From positions 1 through 64,000 of the forward strand of contig NZ_PNFB01000022.1 in the NCBI RefSeq assembly GCF_003347015.1: a stretch of DNA of 64,000 nucleotides. Direction: 5' to 3'. Positions 29,959-43,369 of this stretch are shown in pieces (the stretch's first letter is position 1; the number at the start of each line of letters is the position of its first letter). The notes beneath the pieces are model-generated. The model was not told where the DNA came from and did not search any database. It saw only the letters and a program-made list of their open reading frames with translations. The position numbers and the translations under genes were made by a program. This DNA is from Brachybacterium sp. YJGR34 (GTDB taxonomy: Bacteria; Actinomycetota; Actinomycetes; Actinomycetales; Dermabacteraceae).

Positions 29959-30353
29959 GCGGTGCGCTCCGTGGGGTCGAGGACGACGGCGCCGAGGTCC
30001 CCGCCGTCGAAGCAGGTGTCGGTGCCGCGGTGGCAGGCCGCGCCGACCTGGTCGACGCGCACCAACAGGGTGTCGCCGTCGCAGTCGAGTGCGACCGAGC
30101 GCACCCACTGGACGTGACCGCTGGTGTCCCCCTTGCGCCAGTACTCCCCGCGCGAGCGGGACCAGTAGGTGGCGCGTCCGGAGGTGAGGGTGCGGCGGAG
30201 GGCCTCGTCGTCCATCCAGCCCACCATCAGCACGCGGTCGTCGCCCGCGTCCTGGACGACGGCGGTCAGCAGACCGGAGGCGTCGTGCTTGAGGCGGGCG
30301 GCGAGCTCGGGATCGAGTTCCGCGACGGGGTCGGTGGGGTCGGTGGTCGTCAC
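29955..30353 (-). CDS. hisI: Phosphoribosyl-AMP cyclohydrolase
   Basis: HisI opens the purine ring of phosphoribosyl-AMP, the third step of histidine synthesis. The 132-residue single-domain protein has [35 protein letters not shown], a metal-site [14 protein letters not shown], and the Cys pair in [12 protein letters not shown]. The GTG start at 30353 overlaps the metK stop (GTGA); other histidine genes are absent from the window. The neighbours hisI-trpE are also close in M. tuberculosis, while metK as the upstream partner is not. Confidence 0.95.
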   Translation of the reverse strand: MTTTDPTDPVAELDPELAARLKHDASGLLTAVVQDAGDDRVLMVGWMDDEALRRTLTSGRATYWSRSRGEYWRKGDTSGHVQWVRSVALDCDGDTLLVRVDQVGAACHRGTDTCFDGGDLGAVVLDPTERTA

Positions 30354-31558
30354 AGGGCGCGCTCCAGCTCCTCGGCGCGGTCGGTGCGCTCCCAGGTGAA
30401 CTCCGGCAGCTCGCGGCCGAAGTGGCCGTGCACCGCGGTCCGCGCGTAGATCGGGCGCAGCAGGTCGAGGGCGTCGATCAGCGCCGCGGGGCGCAGATCG
30501 AAGACCTTCCGCACCGCGGCGGCGATCTGGTGGGAGGGGACGTGGCCGGTGCCGAAGGTCTCCACGTACAGCCCGACCGGCTCCGCGACGCCGATGGCGT
30601 AGGCGATCTGCACCTCGCAGCGGTCCGCGAGGCCGGCGGCGACGATGTTCTTGGCCACCCAGCGCATCGCGTAGGCCCCGGAGCGATCCACCTTCGAGGG
30701 GTCCTTGCCGGAGAAGGCGCCCCCGCCGTGGCGGGCCATCCCGCCGTAGGTGTCGACGATGATCTTGCGGCCGGTCAGCCCGGCATCGCCCTTGGGCCCG
30801 CCGAGGACGAAGCGCCCGGAGGGGTTGATGTGGGTGGTGACGTCCGAGGTGTCCAGGCCCAGCGCCGCGAGGTCCTCGAGCACGGGCGCGATGACCACCT
30901 TGGAGATCGCCGGGGCGAGCTGGCTGAGCAGGTCCACCTCCTCGCTGTGCTGGGTCGAGACCACCACCGCCTCGACGCTGCGCGCCACGCCCTCCTCGTC
31001 GTAGCCGATCGAGACCTGGGTCTTGCCGTCGGGACGGAGGTACGGCAGCACGCCGTCCCGGCGGGCCGTGGAGAGGTTGCTGGTCAGGCGGTGAGCGGCA
31101 TGGACCGGCAGCGGCATCAGCTCGGGGGTGTCCCGGCAGGCGTAGCCGAACATGAGGCCCTGGTCGCCGGCCCCGAGACGGGCGAAGGCCTCCGCGGTCG
31201 CGTCTCCCCGCGATTCGACGGAGGCGTCCACGCCCTGGGCGATGTCCGGGGACTGCGCGCCGATCGACACCTCGACGCCGCAGGAGTCGGCGTCGAAGCC
31301 CTTCTCCGAGGAGTCGTAGCCGATCTCGCGGATCACGTCGCGCACGATCGTGGCCACGTCGCTGTACCCGGAGGTGCGGACCTCGCCGGCCACGTGCACG
31401 AGGCCCGTGGTCACCATCGTCTCCACGGCGACCCGGGCGTCGCGGTCCTGCGCGAGGAGGTCGTCGAGGATCGCGTCGGAGATCTGGTCGCAGATCTTGT
31501 CGGGGTGCCCCTCGGTGACCGATTCGGAGGTGAAGGTGCGCAGCTCGCTGGTCGTCAT
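30350..31558 (-). CDS. metK: S-adenosylmethionine synthetase
   Basis: MetK makes SAM from ATP and methionine. The 402-residue length is normal. Key motifs are [76 protein letters not shown] and [16 protein letters not shown]. It overlaps coaBC upstream (4 bases) and hisI downstream (4 bases). No SAM riboswitch can fit because no leader exists. In many Actinobacteria priA follows metK; here hisI does. Confidence 0.97.
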   Translation of the reverse strand: MTTSELRTFTSESVTEGHPDKICDQISDAILDDLLAQDRDARVAVETMVTTGLVHVAGEVRTSGYSDVATIVRDVIREIGYDSSEKGFDADSCGVEVSIGAQSPDIAQGVDASVESRGDATAEAFARLGAGDQGLMFGYACRDTPELMPLPVHAAHRLTSNLSTARRDGVLPYLRPDGKTQVSIGYDEEGVARSVEAVVVSTQHSEEVDLLSQLAPAISKVVIAPVLEDLAALGLDTSDVTTHINPSGRFVLGGPKGDAGLTGRKIIVDTYGGMARHGGGAFSGKDPSKVDRSGAYAMRWVAKNIVAAGLADRCEVQIAYAIGVAEPVGLYVETFGTGHVPSHQIAAAVRKVFDLRPAALIDALDLLRPIYARTAVHGHFGRELPEFTWERTDRAEELERAL

Positions 31559-32829
31559 GCGGTCCAGGGTACTTCTGGGAGCAGACCCACGAGCTCGTCG
31601 AGCACGGCGTGGGCGACGGCGGTCTTGCTGCCCTCGGCGCGGGCGACCTCCTCGCCCTCGCGGTCCAGCACCCGCACGGCGTTGTCGGCCGCCCCGAACA
31701 CCCCGGCGGTGAGGTCGTTGAAGACCAGGAGGTCGGCGCCCTTGCGGCGCGCCTTGGACCGCGCCAGGTCCAGGGCGGAGGCGCCGTCGCCACCGGTCTC
31801 GGCGGCGAATCCGACGATCGCGGGTCGGGCGGCATCGCCGCGCTCGAGCACGCTGCGGCGCAGGATGTCCTCGGTGCGGCGCAGCGCGATCGCCGGCACC
31901 GAGTCCTCGTCCCCGTCGTCCTTCTTGATCTTCGCCTCCGCGCGTTCCGCGGCGGTGAAATCCGCCACAGCGGCGGCCATGACGAGCGCGTCGACCGCGG
32001 AGCGGTGCGCGGCCACGGCCTCGGCGAGCTCCGCGGCGCTGCCCACGTCCCGGCGGCGGGCCCCGGGGGGCGTCTCGAGATCCACGTTCGCGGCGGCCAG
32101 GTGCACTCGCGCACCGCGCACGAGAGCGGCATGGGCGAGGGCCCAGCCCTGTCGGCCCGAGGAGTGGTTGGCGAGGAAGCGCACCGGGTCGAGGTCCTCG
32201 CGGGTGCCGCCGGCGGTGATCAGGAGCTCGCGACCGGCCAGGTCCCGCCGCACGGCACCGCGCTCATCGCGGGGGGCGGTGATCGCCGCCCGCGCCGCCT
32301 CCAGGATCGCGGAGGGCTCGGGCAGCCGTCCCGGACCGGAGTCGGGGCCCGTGAGCCGGCCGACGGCGGGCTCGAGCACGGTCACGCCTCGCGCGCGCAG
32401 CACCTCGATGTTCTCGGCCGTGGCGGGGTGCTCCCACATCTCGGTGTGCATGGCGGGGGCCACCACCACGGGGGCCCGGGTGACCAGCAGCGAGGCGGTG
32501 AGCATGTCGTCGGCCCGGCCGCCGCGCATCCGGGCGAGCAGGTCCGCGGTGGCCGGGGCGATGACCACGAGGTCCGCCTCCTGGCCGTGCCGGACGTGGG
32601 CGACCGACTCAACGTCCTCGAAGACGGAGGTGAGGACCTTGTGGTGGCTGAGCGCCTCCCAGGTCGCGGCGCCCACGAACTCGAGCGAGGCGGCCGTCGG
32701 GGCGACGCGGACCTCGGCCCCCTCACCGACAAGACCGCGCACCAGGTGCGCGGTCTTGTAGGCGGCGATGCCGCCGCCGACGCCGATCAGGACGCGGGCA
32801 CCGGCCAGGGTGCGCGGCACGCTGCTCAT
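31555..32829 (-). CDS. coaBC: Bifunctional phosphopantothenoylcysteine decarboxylase/synthase
   Basis: CoaBC makes phosphopantetheine from phosphopantothenate and cysteine in CoA synthesis. The 424-residue fusion has an N-terminal FMN-dependent CoaC part (residues about 8-190; [14 protein letters not shown], His in [29 protein letters not shown]) and a C-terminal CoaB part (about 205-420; [31 protein letters not shown], then KIKK, LVFNDL). The PAMH form is the usual actinobacterial variant of PAMN. It lies 24 bases after rpoZ and overlaps metK. Confidence 0.96.
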   Translation of the reverse strand: MSSVPRTLAGARVLIGVGGGIAAYKTAHLVRGLVGEGAEVRVAPTAASLEFVGAATWEALSHHKVLTSVFEDVESVAHVRHGQEADLVVIAPATADLLARMRGGRADDMLTASLLVTRAPVVVAPAMHTEMWEHPATAENIEVLRARGVTVLEPAVGRLTGPDSGPGRLPEPSAILEAARAAITAPRDERGAVRRDLAGRELLITAGGTREDLDPVRFLANHSSGRQGWALAHAALVRGARVHLAAANVDLETPPGARRRDVGSAAELAEAVAAHRSAVDALVMAAAVADFTAAERAEAKIKKDDGDEDSVPAIALRRTEDILRRSVLERGDAARPAIVGFAAETGGDGASALDLARSKARRKGADLLVFNDLTAGVFGAADNAVRVLDREGEEVARAEGSKTAVAHAVLDELVGLLPEVPWTA

Positions 32830-32853
32830 CGGATCATCCGGCGAGGGCCGGGA

Positions 32854-33216
32854 TCAGAGCGGGAAGTCGGTCGGCGGGATCTCGGGAGCGTCGTCGCCGA
32901 GCACGAGCGGCGCCGGAGCGTTGGGGTCCGGCTCGTTCTGCGCGGCGTACTCCTCCTCGTCGATCTCGCGGACGGTCAGCAGGCCCTCGTCGATCTCGCG
33001 CAGCGAGATCGAGAGCGGCTTCTCCTGGTTCTCGACGTCGACCAGCGGGCCGACGAACTCGAGCAGGCCCTCGGAGAGCTGCGAGTAGTAGGCGTTGATC
33101 TGGCGCGCACGCTGGGAGGCGTAGAGCACCAGGGCGTACTTCGAGTCGACGGTCTCCAGGAGACGGTCGATCGGGGGGTTCGTGATGCCTTCGGGCTGGG
33201 CGACTGTTCCGGCCAC
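32854..33216 (-). CDS. rpoZ: RNA polymerase omega subunit
   Basis: Omega stabilises the RNA polymerase core by clamping the beta-prime subunit. The 120-residue protein has [34 protein letters not shown] and [21 protein letters not shown], then an acidic, Pro-rich tail that ends in PTDFPL. The GTG at 33216 is preceded by an AAGGGA ribosome site. A longer frame upstream overlaps gmk and has no conserved sequence. The order gmk-rpoZ-coaBC is widely conserved. Confidence 0.95.
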   Translation of the reverse strand: MAGTVAQPEGITNPPIDRLLETVDSKYALVLYASQRARQINAYYSQLSEGLLEFVGPLVDVENQEKPLSISLREIDEGLLTVREIDEEEYAAQNEPDPNAPAPLVLGDDAPEIPPTDFPL

Positions 33217-33299
33217 GGAAGTCCCTTCGTGAGTTTCGGCGTGCGACGCTCCAGGATACGCCCTCCGCCCGTCGAGGGCGAGGGCGGGCGCGCACGGGG

Positions 33300-33902
33300 T
33301 CAGGTGAGGTCGCGCACGCCCAGGAGGGCGGCGAGCTCCGCCGTCGCCCGCGGCACCTCGTCGTTGACGATCGTGACGTCGAACTCGGATTCGGCGGCGA
33401 GCTCGCGACGGGCGGTCTCCAGGCGGCGGGAGCGCTCCTCGGCGTCCTCGGTGCCACGGCCCACGAGGCGGTCCACCAGGGTCTCCCAGTCCGGCGGGGC
33501 CAGGAAGACGAAGCGGGCCTCGGGCAGGCTCTCGCGGACCTGCCGCGCCCCGGCGAGGTCGATCTCCAGGAGCACCGGATGGCCCTGGCCGACGGCCTCC
33601 TCGACGGGTCCGCGCGGCGTGCCGTAGCGGTGACGGCCGTGGACGACGGCCCATTCGAGCATCTGGCCGGACTCGACCAGGTGCGTGAACTCCTCCTCGC
33701 TCACGAAGAGGTAGTGCACGCCGTCGACCTCACCGGGACGTGGAGGACGGGTGGTCGCGGAGACCGAGAGGCGGATCTGCGGGTACTGCTCACGGATCGC
33801 GGCGGAGATCGTGCCCTTGCCGACCGCCGTCGGGCCGGCCAGGACCGTCACCGGGGCCGGCGCCGCGCCGGCGCCGGCCCCGTGGGGACGTGCTTCGTTC
33901 AC
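33300..33902 (-). CDS. gmk: Guanylate kinase
   Basis: Gmk phosphorylates GMP to GDP with ATP. The 200-residue protein has the P-loop [13 protein letters not shown] (about 20-32), the GMP-binding [33 protein letters not shown], and [11 protein letters not shown]. It overlaps the end of mihF by 4 bases (ATGA). An Ala/Pro-rich N-terminal extension of about 16 residues precedes the conserved domain. Confidence 0.96.
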   Translation of the reverse strand: MNEARPHGAGAGAAPAPVTVLAGPTAVGKGTISAAIREQYPQIRLSVSATTRPPRPGEVDGVHYLFVSEEEFTHLVESGQMLEWAVVHGRHRYGTPRGPVEEAVGQGHPVLLEIDLAGARQVRESLPEARFVFLAPPDWETLVDRLVGRGTEDAEERSRRLETARRELAAESEFDVTIVNDEVPRATAELAALLGVRDLT

Positions 33903-34225
33903 TCGGAGAAGTGGGCGACGAGCTTCTCCGCCTGGTGGGAGCCGAGGCCGCGGATCTTGCGCGAGGGGGAGATGCCGATCTCCTCCATGATCTGCTGAGC
34001 CTTGACCTTCCCGACGCCGGGGAGCGCCTCCAGCAGTGCGGAGACGCGCAGACGGCCGACGACCTCGTTGGTCTCGGCCTCCGCGAGGACCTTCTTGATC
34101 TCCTCGCCGCGGTGACCGGCGCTGTCCTTCAGACGGGCCTTGATGGCCGCGCGCTCGCGACGGGCCTCGGCAGCCTTCTTCAGGGCATCGGCCCGCTGCT
34201 CAGGGGTGAGGGGAGGGAGAGCCAC
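33899..34225 (-). CDS. mihF: Integration host factor, actinobacterial type
   Basis: The 108-residue protein is the mycobacterial/Streptomyces-type IHF, a nucleoid DNA-bending protein unrelated to E. coli IHF. It starts [22 protein letters not shown], has a basic helix rich in Arg/Lys, and then the DNA-binding helix-turn-helix pair in [27 protein letters not shown] and [14 protein letters not shown]. It begins a new transcript, since 201 bases with a plausible promoter separate it from pyrF. Confidence 0.96.
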   Translation of the reverse strand: MALPPLTPEQRADALKKAAEARRERAAIKARLKDSAGHRGEEIKKVLAEAETNEVVGRLRVSALLEALPGVGKVKAQQIMEEIGISPSRKIRGLGSHQAEKLVAHFSE

Positions 34226-34297
34226 TGTTCTTACCTCTTGTTCTCTTGCTGGTGACGGGCGAGATCCGGAAGGACCTCGGTGTGGGAAGAGCGTAAC

Positions 34298-34326
34298 CCC
34301 ATATTCGCGGCAGGGGGCAGTTTCGA
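34298..34326 (-). promoter_or_regulatory. Probable mihF promoter
   Basis: On the minus strand TCGAAA and TATGGG are spaced by exactly 17 bases (complements of 34321-34326 and 34298-34303). The predicted leader is about 65 bases. This is the best-formed sigma-70-like promoter outside the sugar operon. Confidence 0.5.
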
Positions 34327-34426
34327 CACGCTTCCGCCCTGGTCCGATGCATATCGGTGCCTTCCGTGAGCCCTCCGCGAGAGGCTCTCGATCCTCCCGC
34401 GGGGGTCCGGATCCGGCCCTCGCGGA

Positions 34427-35265
34427 TCAGGCGTAGGCGGTCCGCAGCTCCTCGGCGCGGCGGCGCAGCGCGGCGCTGTCCGGTCCGGCGCCGAGCAGCC
34501 CTCGGGAGAGCGAAACCAGGACGTGACCTGCACTGCTGCCGAAGACCTCGGACCTCTGCTCGGGGCCGGCGCCCTGGGTGCCGAATCCCGGGGCGAGCAG
34601 GGGGACGTGGGGGGCGGCGGTCTCCAGACCGAGCCGTCGGTAGGCGTCGCCGACGGTCGCGCCGACCACGAGCCCGACGCTCGACCACTGCCCCGGCGCG
34701 CCGCCGCCGATCTCCTCGGCGTGTCGCGCGATCTCGAGCGCGACCGGCGTGTCCCCCGCCGTCCGGGCGTGCTGCACCTGCGGCCCGTCCGGGTTCGAGG
34801 TGAGCGCGAGATAGAACAGCCCCTTCCCGTGGGCGGCCGCGAGCTCCGCGGCCGGGGCGAGGGATCCGGCGCCCAGGAACGGGCTGACGGTGATCGCGTC
34901 GGCCTCGAGCGGTGCGCCGGCGCGCAGGTGCGCCGCGGCGTAGGCGCCCATGGTCGAGCCGATGTCGCCGCGCTTGACGTCGAGGATGGTCAGCACCCCG
35001 GCCTCGCGGCACGCGGCCAGCAGCTCCTCGAGCACGGCGACCCCCGCCGCCCCGTGGCGCTCGAAGAACGCCGACTGCGGCTTGACCGCGGCCACGCGCC
35101 CGGTCACCGCCTCGAGGGTGCGCAGCGAGAACGTGCGCAGACCGTCCGCGTCATCGGGCAGGGACCAGTCCTCGAGCAGGGAGGCGTGGGGGTCGATGCC
35201 CGCCACCACCGGCCCCCGCTCGACGACCGCACCCTGCAGGCGCCTCCCGAAGGGCGCCGCCGCGC

Positions 35266-35269
<4 letters not shown>
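34427..35269 (-). CDS. pyrF: Orotidine 5'-phosphate decarboxylase
   Basis: PyrF decarboxylates OMP to UMP. The 280-residue protein is the longer actinobacterial (type 2) form, with [30 protein letters not shown], the catalytic [19 protein letters not shown], and late [17 protein letters not shown]. It overlaps the carB stop by 4 bases. It is the last gene of the pyr operon; pyrD is not in the operon or the window. Confidence 0.96.
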
Positions 35270-38618
<3,349 letters not shown>

Positions 38619-38619
<1 letters not shown>

Positions 38620-39836
38620 CAGGACTCCTTGGTGGCGGAGGCGGCGCGGTGGGCGACGGCGATCTCGGCCAGAGTGTCGAACAGGGGCGCGGCGTCGTGC
38701 GGGCCGCCGGCCGCCTCGGGGTGGTACTGGACGGAGAAGACGGGGCGGTCCAGGCAGCGCAGGCCCTCGACCACCTCGTCGTTGAGGCCGACGTGGCTGA
38801 CCACGACCCGGCCGTAGCGGCCGCCGTCGTGGGGGGCCACGTGCTCGCCCTCGAGCGGGACGTCCACGGCGAAGCCGTGGTTGTGCGCGGTGATCGCCAC
38901 CTTCCCGGTCTCACGGTCCAGCACCGGCTGGTTGATGCCGCGGTGACCGAACTTGAGCTTGTAGGTGTCGAAGCCGAGGGCACGGCCCAGCAGCTGGTTG
39001 CCGAAGCAGATGCCGAAGAACGGCAGATCGGCGTCGAGGACGCCGCGCAGCAGCTGGACCTGCTCCTCCGCCGCGGCGGGGTCGCCGGGCCCGTTGGAGA
39101 AGAACACGGCGTCGGGCTCAGTGGCGAGCAGGTCCTCGAGGGAGGTGGTGGCCGGCAGCAGGTGCACGCGCAGGCCGCGCTCGAGCATGCTGCGCGGCGA
39201 GGCGCCCTTGATGCCGAGGTCCACGGCGGCGACGGTGGCGATCGCCTCGCCCTCGGGCTCGAGCACCACGGGCTGGGCGAGGGTGACCTCCTCGACGAAG
39301 TTCGCGCCGGTCATCTCCGGCTGGTCCCGCACCGCGGCGAGCAGCTCCTCCTCGGAGGAGGTCAGCGCGTCGCCGGAGAAGATGCCGCCGCGCAGCGAAC
39401 CGGTCTCGCGCAGGCGCCGGGTGAGCATGCGGGTGTCGATGTCCGAGATGCCCACCACCTCGCTGCTGATCAGCAGGTCGTCGAGGGTCTGCTCGGCGCG
39501 GTAGTTCGAGGAGATGCGGCTGGCGTCGCGGACGGCGTAGCCGCGCACCCAGACCTTCCGCGATTCCATGTCGGTGCTGTTGGCTCCGGTGTTGCCGATG
39601 TGCGGGGCCGTCTGCACGACGATCTGGCCGGCGTAGGAGGGATCCGAGAGGGTCTCCTGGTAGCCGGTCATGCCGGTGGAGAAGACCACCTCGCCGAGAC
39701 GGGCGCCGCGGGCGCCGTAGGCGCTGCCGCGCAGGACGGTGCCGTCCTCGAGGATCAGCAGCGCACGGTCGCGGCGCGCGCGGGCGGCCGGCGGCCTGGT
39801 GGAAGCGTTCGTAGCGGGGACCGCGTGGAGGGTCAT
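38619..39836 (-). CDS. carA: Carbamoyl phosphate synthase small subunit
   Basis: CarA is the glutaminase subunit that passes ammonia to CarB. The 405-residue protein has the N-terminal domain ([37 protein letters not shown]) and a class I amidotransferase domain. The catalytic Cys is in [16 protein letters not shown], and the His-Glu pair is in [15 protein letters not shown]. The ATG at 39836 (MTLHAVPA) lies inside the end of the upstream PH-like gene (4-base overlap). Confidence 0.97.
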
Positions 39837-40324
39837 GCGTGCTCCTTCCGGGAGAGCAGGAGGTCGTGGTCGGCGCGCCGGGCCAGGCGCAGGCCGGTGT
39901 CGAGGAGCTGGTCGCCGAGGCGCCAGCGGAGGACGAGGAGGCCGTCGCCCCCGATGAACTTCCCGGCCATGCCGGGAGCGGAGGTCACCTCGGCGAGAGC
40001 GGGGGCGGGGATCGTCAGGTCCGCGGCGCCCTCGCGCTCGAGGCGCCAGCTGCCGCCGTCGCCGACGCTCACCGCTGCCCGTGCCCGCTGGCCCAGGCCG
40101 TGGGCGACGACGCGCTCGAGCGGCTGATCGGCCAGGACCGTGTCGACGTACACGGCCTCGAAGGGGCCGGCGGCGATCTCCTCGCCGCGCGCGGCGAGAG
40201 CTGCGTGCTCGGGAGCGGGCAGGTGGCTCTGGGACCGGCCCCGGCGCCGCCATCCCCACGCCATGGCGGCGAGGGCGAGGACGAACAGCGCGGCGAGGAG
40301 CAGGACGGGGACGAGCTGGTCCAT
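39833..40324 (-). CDS. PH-like membrane-anchored protein of the pyr operon
   Basis: The 163-residue protein has one N-terminal membrane helix (residues about 4-24, [20 protein letters not shown]) followed by a basic stretch. A cytoplasmic domain of about 120 residues follows that looks all-beta with a final helix. It occupies the place of Rv1382 between pyrC and carA, a gene conserved through Actinobacteria without known function. The stop/start TGATG with pyrC and the overlap with carA suggest it is made with the pyrimidine enzymes. It may tether or regulate them at the membrane, which is only inference. Confidence 0.78.
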   Translation of the reverse strand: MDQLVPVLLLAALFVLALAAMAWGWRRRGRSQSHLPAPEHAALAARGEEIAAGPFEAVYVDTVLADQPLERVVAHGLGQRARAAVSVGDGGSWRLEREGAADLTIPAPALAEVTSAPGMAGKFIGGDGLLVLRWRLGDQLLDTGLRLARRADHDLLLSRKEHA

Positions 40325-41664
40325 CAGGGGTGCTCCACGATCGCGCCGTCGCGCACCGTCGGGCGGCCGGCCAGCACCGTGAGGCGGTTGGCGCCGGGCA
40401 GCTCGAGGCCCGCGACGGGCGAGTTGCGGCTGCGCGAGGCGTGCTCACCGGGATCGGCGATCCGCACGGGGCGCGGGTCCCAGACCAGCACGGTGGCCGG
40501 GGACCCCGGTGCCAGCGGGCGTCCCTGGTCCTCGTCCCGGCCGATCTCCGCAGGCTTCTCGGACAGCACTCGGGCGACGTCCCGCCAGGTCAGGCGCCCC
40601 TCGTCGACCATCGTGGACTGCACCACGGACAGCGCGGTCTCGAGGCCCGTCATCCCCATCGCGGCCTGGTCCCATTCGCGGTCCTTGGCGTCGCGGGGGT
40701 GCGGTGCGTGGTCGGTGGCGACGATGTCGATGGTGCCGTCGGCCAGGCCCTCCCGCACCGCGGCCACGTCCTCGGCGGTGCGCAGCGGCGGGTTGACCTT
40801 GTACACCGCGTCGAACTGCCGCACCTTCTCATCGGTCAGCAGCAGGTGGTGCGGGGTGACCTCGGCGGTCACCGCGATGCCGCGCTGCTTGGCCCAGCGG
40901 ATGATGTCCACGCTGCCGGCGGTGGACAGATGGCACACGTGCAGGCGGGAGCCGACGTGATGGGCCAGCAGCACATCGCGCGCGATGATCGACTCCTCGG
41001 CGACGGCCGGCCAGCCGGCCAGTCCGAGCTCCGCGGAGACCACGCCCTCGTGCATCTGGGCGCCCTCGGTGAGACGGGGGTCCTGGGCGTGCTGGGCGAT
41101 GACCCCGTCGAAGGACTTCACGTACTCCAGCGCGCGGCGCATGAGCACCGGGTCGTGCACGCACTTCCCGTCGTCGCTGAACACGCGGACCCGGGCGCGG
41201 GAGCCCGCCATCGCGTCGAGCTCGGCGAGCCGCTCGCCCGCCAGGCCCACGGTGACCGCGCCGACGGGCCGCACGGCGCACCAGCCGGCGACGTCCCCGC
41301 GGCGCGCCACCTGCTCGACGACGCCGGCGGTGTCCGCGACCGGGGTGGTGTTGGCCATGGCGTGCACCGCGGTGAACCCGCCGCGAGCGGCGGCGCGGGT
41401 GCCGGTCTCGACGGTCTCGGCCTCCTCTCCCCCGGGCTCGCGCAGGTGGGTGTGGAGGTCGACGAGACCCGGCAGGACGATGCAGCCCTCCGCGTCGATC
41501 ACCTCGGCGCCCGCGGGTGCCTCGAGGTCGGTGCCGACGGCGCGGATCTCCCCGCCCTCGAGCAGCAGGTCCTGGACGTCCTCGCCGTAGGGACGGCCGC
41601 CGCGGATCAGCAGGGTGGGCGCCTCGGCGGTCGCCGCTGCGGTGGTGGTGTTCTCAGTTCTCAC
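40324..41664 (-). CDS. pyrC: Dihydroorotase
   Basis: PyrC closes carbamoyl aspartate to dihydroorotate. The 446-residue class I enzyme has the zinc-binding [48 protein letters not shown], and the catalytic [10 protein letters not shown]. It overlaps the end of pyrB by 11 bases and shares one base with the next gene. The N-terminal Thr/Ala stretch is poorly conserved. Confidence 0.97.
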   Translation of the reverse strand: MRTENTTTAAATAEAPTLLIRGGRPYGEDVQDLLLEGGEIRAVGTDLEAPAGAEVIDAEGCIVLPGLVDLHTHLREPGGEEAETVETGTRAAARGGFTAVHAMANTTPVADTAGVVEQVARRGDVAGWCAVRPVGAVTVGLAGERLAELDAMAGSRARVRVFSDDGKCVHDPVLMRRALEYVKSFDGVIAQHAQDPRLTEGAQMHEGVVSAELGLAGWPAVAEESIIARDVLLAHHVGSRLHVCHLSTAGSVDIIRWAKQRGIAVTAEVTPHHLLLTDEKVRQFDAVYKVNPPLRTAEDVAAVREGLADGTIDIVATDHAPHPRDAKDREWDQAAMGMTGLETALSVVQSTMVDEGRLTWRDVARVLSEKPAEIGRDEDQGRPLAPGSPATVLVWDPRPVRIADPGEHASRSRNSPVAGLELPGANRLTVLAGRPTVRDGAIVEHP

Positions 41665-42616
41665 GGGGCGCCTCCCGGGCGTCGGTGGCGAGCAGGTGGT
41701 AGAGCACGGCCATGCGGACGAACACGCCGGAGGCGACCTGCTCGACGATGACGCTGCGCGGGGAGTCGGCGACGTCCCCGGCGATCTCGAAGCCCCGGTT
41801 CATGGGGCCGGGGTGCAGGACGATGGCGTGCTCGGGCAGGACGGCGGCGCGGTCGATGGTGAGCCCGTAGCGCCGGGAGTACTCCCCCGCCGTCGGGAAG
41901 AAGCCGCCCCCGACCATGCGCTCGCGCTGGACGCGCAGCATCATCACCGCGTCGGGGCCGGAGGCGAGGGCCTCGTCGAGGTCGTAGCTGATCTCGCAGG
42001 GCCAGGCGCCGGCGCCGACGGGCACCAGCGCGGGCGGCGCCACCAGGGTGACGCGGGCACCCAGCAGCGTCAGCAGCAGCACGTTGGACCGGGCCACGCG
42101 CGAGTGCAGCACGTCGCCGACGATCACCACGTGGAGCCCGTCCAGGCCTGCGGCGGAATCCCCGGGACGCAGGTGGCGGCGGAGGGTGAAGGCGTCGAGC
42201 ATCGCCTGGGTGGGATGCTCGTGGGCGCCGTCGCCCGCGTTGACGATCGGCTGGTCGATCCAGCCCGCATGGGCCAGCAGGTGCGCGGCGCCCGCGGAGC
42301 CGGAGCGCACCACGACCGCATCGGCTCCCATGGCCTGCAGGGTCAGCGCCGTGTCCTTGAGGGACTCGCCCTTGGAGACGCTCGAGCCCTTGGCGGAGAA
42401 GTTGATGACGTCGGCGGAGAGCCGCTTGGCGGCGGCCTCGAAGCTGATGCGGGTGCGCGTGGAGTCCTCGAAGAAGAGGTTCACCACCGTGCTCCCCACC
42501 AGGGTGGGGAGCTTGCGGATCGAGCGGGACTGGGTCTCCGCCATGTGCTCGGCGGTCGCGAGCACGTCGATCGCCGCGGCGCGGTCGAGGTCGGCGATGG
42601 AGATGAAGTGCCTCAT
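41654..42616 (-). CDS. pyrB: Aspartate carbamoyltransferase catalytic subunit
   Basis: PyrB joins carbamoyl phosphate and aspartate, the first committed step of pyrimidine synthesis. The 320-residue protein has the carbamoyl phosphate motif [11 protein letters not shown], the [13 protein letters not shown] loop, [17 protein letters not shown] and [13 protein letters not shown]. No pyrI regulatory subunit gene is present. Start [10 protein letters not shown] at 42616 overlaps pyrR by 4 bases. Confidence 0.97.
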   Translation of the reverse strand: MRHFISIADLDRAAAIDVLATAEHMAETQSRSIRKLPTLVGSTVVNLFFEDSTRTRISFEAAAKRLSADVINFSAKGSSVSKGESLKDTALTLQAMGADAVVVRSGSAGAAHLLAHAGWIDQPIVNAGDGAHEHPTQAMLDAFTLRRHLRPGDSAAGLDGLHVVIVGDVLHSRVARSNVLLLTLLGARVTLVAPPALVPVGAGAWPCEISYDLDEALASGPDAVMMLRVQRERMVGGGFFPTAGEYSRRYGLTIDRAAVLPEHAIVLHPGPMNRGFEIAGDVADSPRSVIVEQVASGVFVRMAVLYHLLATDAREAPREN

Positions 42617-43230
42617 GCCTGCCCCTCCCGGGTCCCGGCCGCCGGGCGGACGATGTCCACCGCGTCGACGCCGTCGGTCTCCTCCAGCTGCACGTGCACG
42701 CGCTCGGCGCGCGAGGTGGGCAGGTTCTTGCCGACATGATCGGCGCGGATCGGCAGCTCCCGATGGCCACGGTCCACGAGGACCGCGAGGCGCACGGCCG
42801 CCGGCCGGCCGATCGCGCCGAGCGCGTCGAGCGCCGCCCGGACGGTGCGCCCGGAGTACAGCACGTCGTCCACCAGCACGACGATGCGGCCGTCGATGCC
42901 CGCCCGCGGGATCCGCGTGGGGCTCGGCGAGCGGGTGGGATTGCCGCGCAGGTCGTCGCGGTACATGGTGATGTCGAGGGAGCCGGCGAGGTCCGTCGTC
43001 GGACGGTCCACGCCCTCGGCGCGCCGGATCTGCTCGGCGAGGCGCTGGGCGAGCGGGACGCCGCGGTGCGGGATGCCCAGCAGCACCAGGTCCTCGGCGC
43101 CGTGGCCGCTCTCGAGGATCTCGTGCGCGATGCGGGTGAGGGCCCGGCGGATCTCGTCGGCCCCGAGCACGCGAGCGTGCTCGTCGGCGGGGGGTGCGGC
43201 GCCCGAGGGCGCCGCGGGGTCGTTCGTCAT
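42613..43230 (-). CDS. pyrR: Bifunctional PyrR: pyr mRNA-binding attenuation/repression protein
   Basis: PyrR binds a hairpin in pyr mRNA when UMP is high and lowers expression; it also has weak uracil phosphoribosyltransferase activity in many species. The 205-residue protein has the phosphoribosyltransferase motif [38 protein letters not shown] and [11 protein letters not shown]. It is first in the operon, and its 5' leader holds a match to the PyrR-binding hairpin. A GGGAG ribosome site lies about 8 bases before the ATG at 43230. Confidence 0.96.
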   Translation of the reverse strand: MTNDPAAPSGAAPPADEHARVLGADEIRRALTRIAHEILESGHGAEDLVLLGIPHRGVPLAQRLAEQIRRAEGVDRPTTDLAGSLDITMYRDDLRGNPTRSPSPTRIPRAGIDGRIVVLVDDVLYSGRTVRAALDALGAIGRPAAVRLAVLVDRGHRELPIRADHVGKNLPTSRAERVHVQLEETDGVDAVDIVRPAAGTREGQA

Positions 43231-43247
43231 GGAGTTGTCTCCCTTCC

Positions 43248-43263
43248 ACGCCTCACAGGACGT
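43248..43263 (-). promoter_or_regulatory. PyrR-binding RNA hairpin in the pyr leader
   Basis: The minus strand reads ACGTCCTGTGAGGCGT. ACG pairs with CGT, T is bulged, CC pairs with GG, and the loop is TGTGA. This matches the known PyrR consensus (UCC-N-G-N-GAGG) with the bulge. It ends 18 bases before the pyrR ATG, next to the ribosome site, as in the translational repression described for Mycobacterium smegmatis. No U-rich terminator is near. Confidence 0.8.
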
Positions 43264-43301
43264 GTCGTTAAAGGGTGCGGGTGCTCGTGCGAGCTCTCGC
43301 G

Positions 43302-43307
43302 ATCCTA
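43302..43307 (-). promoter_or_regulatory. Probable pyr operon -10
   Basis: TAGGAT on the minus strand would start transcription near 43295, giving a leader of about 65 bases that includes the whole PyrR hairpin. No clear -35 is seen. Confidence 0.45.
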
Positions 43308-43336
43308 CCCGAGCGCGACGGAGCGCGTCGGCTCGT

Positions 43337-43355
43337 CCTCCCGGTGGACCGGAGG
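43337..43355 (-). terminator. Hairpin after nusB
   Basis: cctcccggt and accggagg pair with one bulged C around a very short loop, just past the nusB stop at 43370. It is a weak candidate boundary between nusB and pyrR. Confidence 0.3.
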
Positions 43356-43369
43356 GTGGTGCCGTGCGC

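Noticed and set aside
29955-30353. A trp attenuator or leader peptide before trpE
   Set aside because: trpE overlaps hisI by 4 bases, so there is no leader; no Trp-codon cluster was seen nearby.
31555-31600. A SAM riboswitch before metK
   Set aside because: metK starts inside the end of coaBC, leaving no room for an aptamer.
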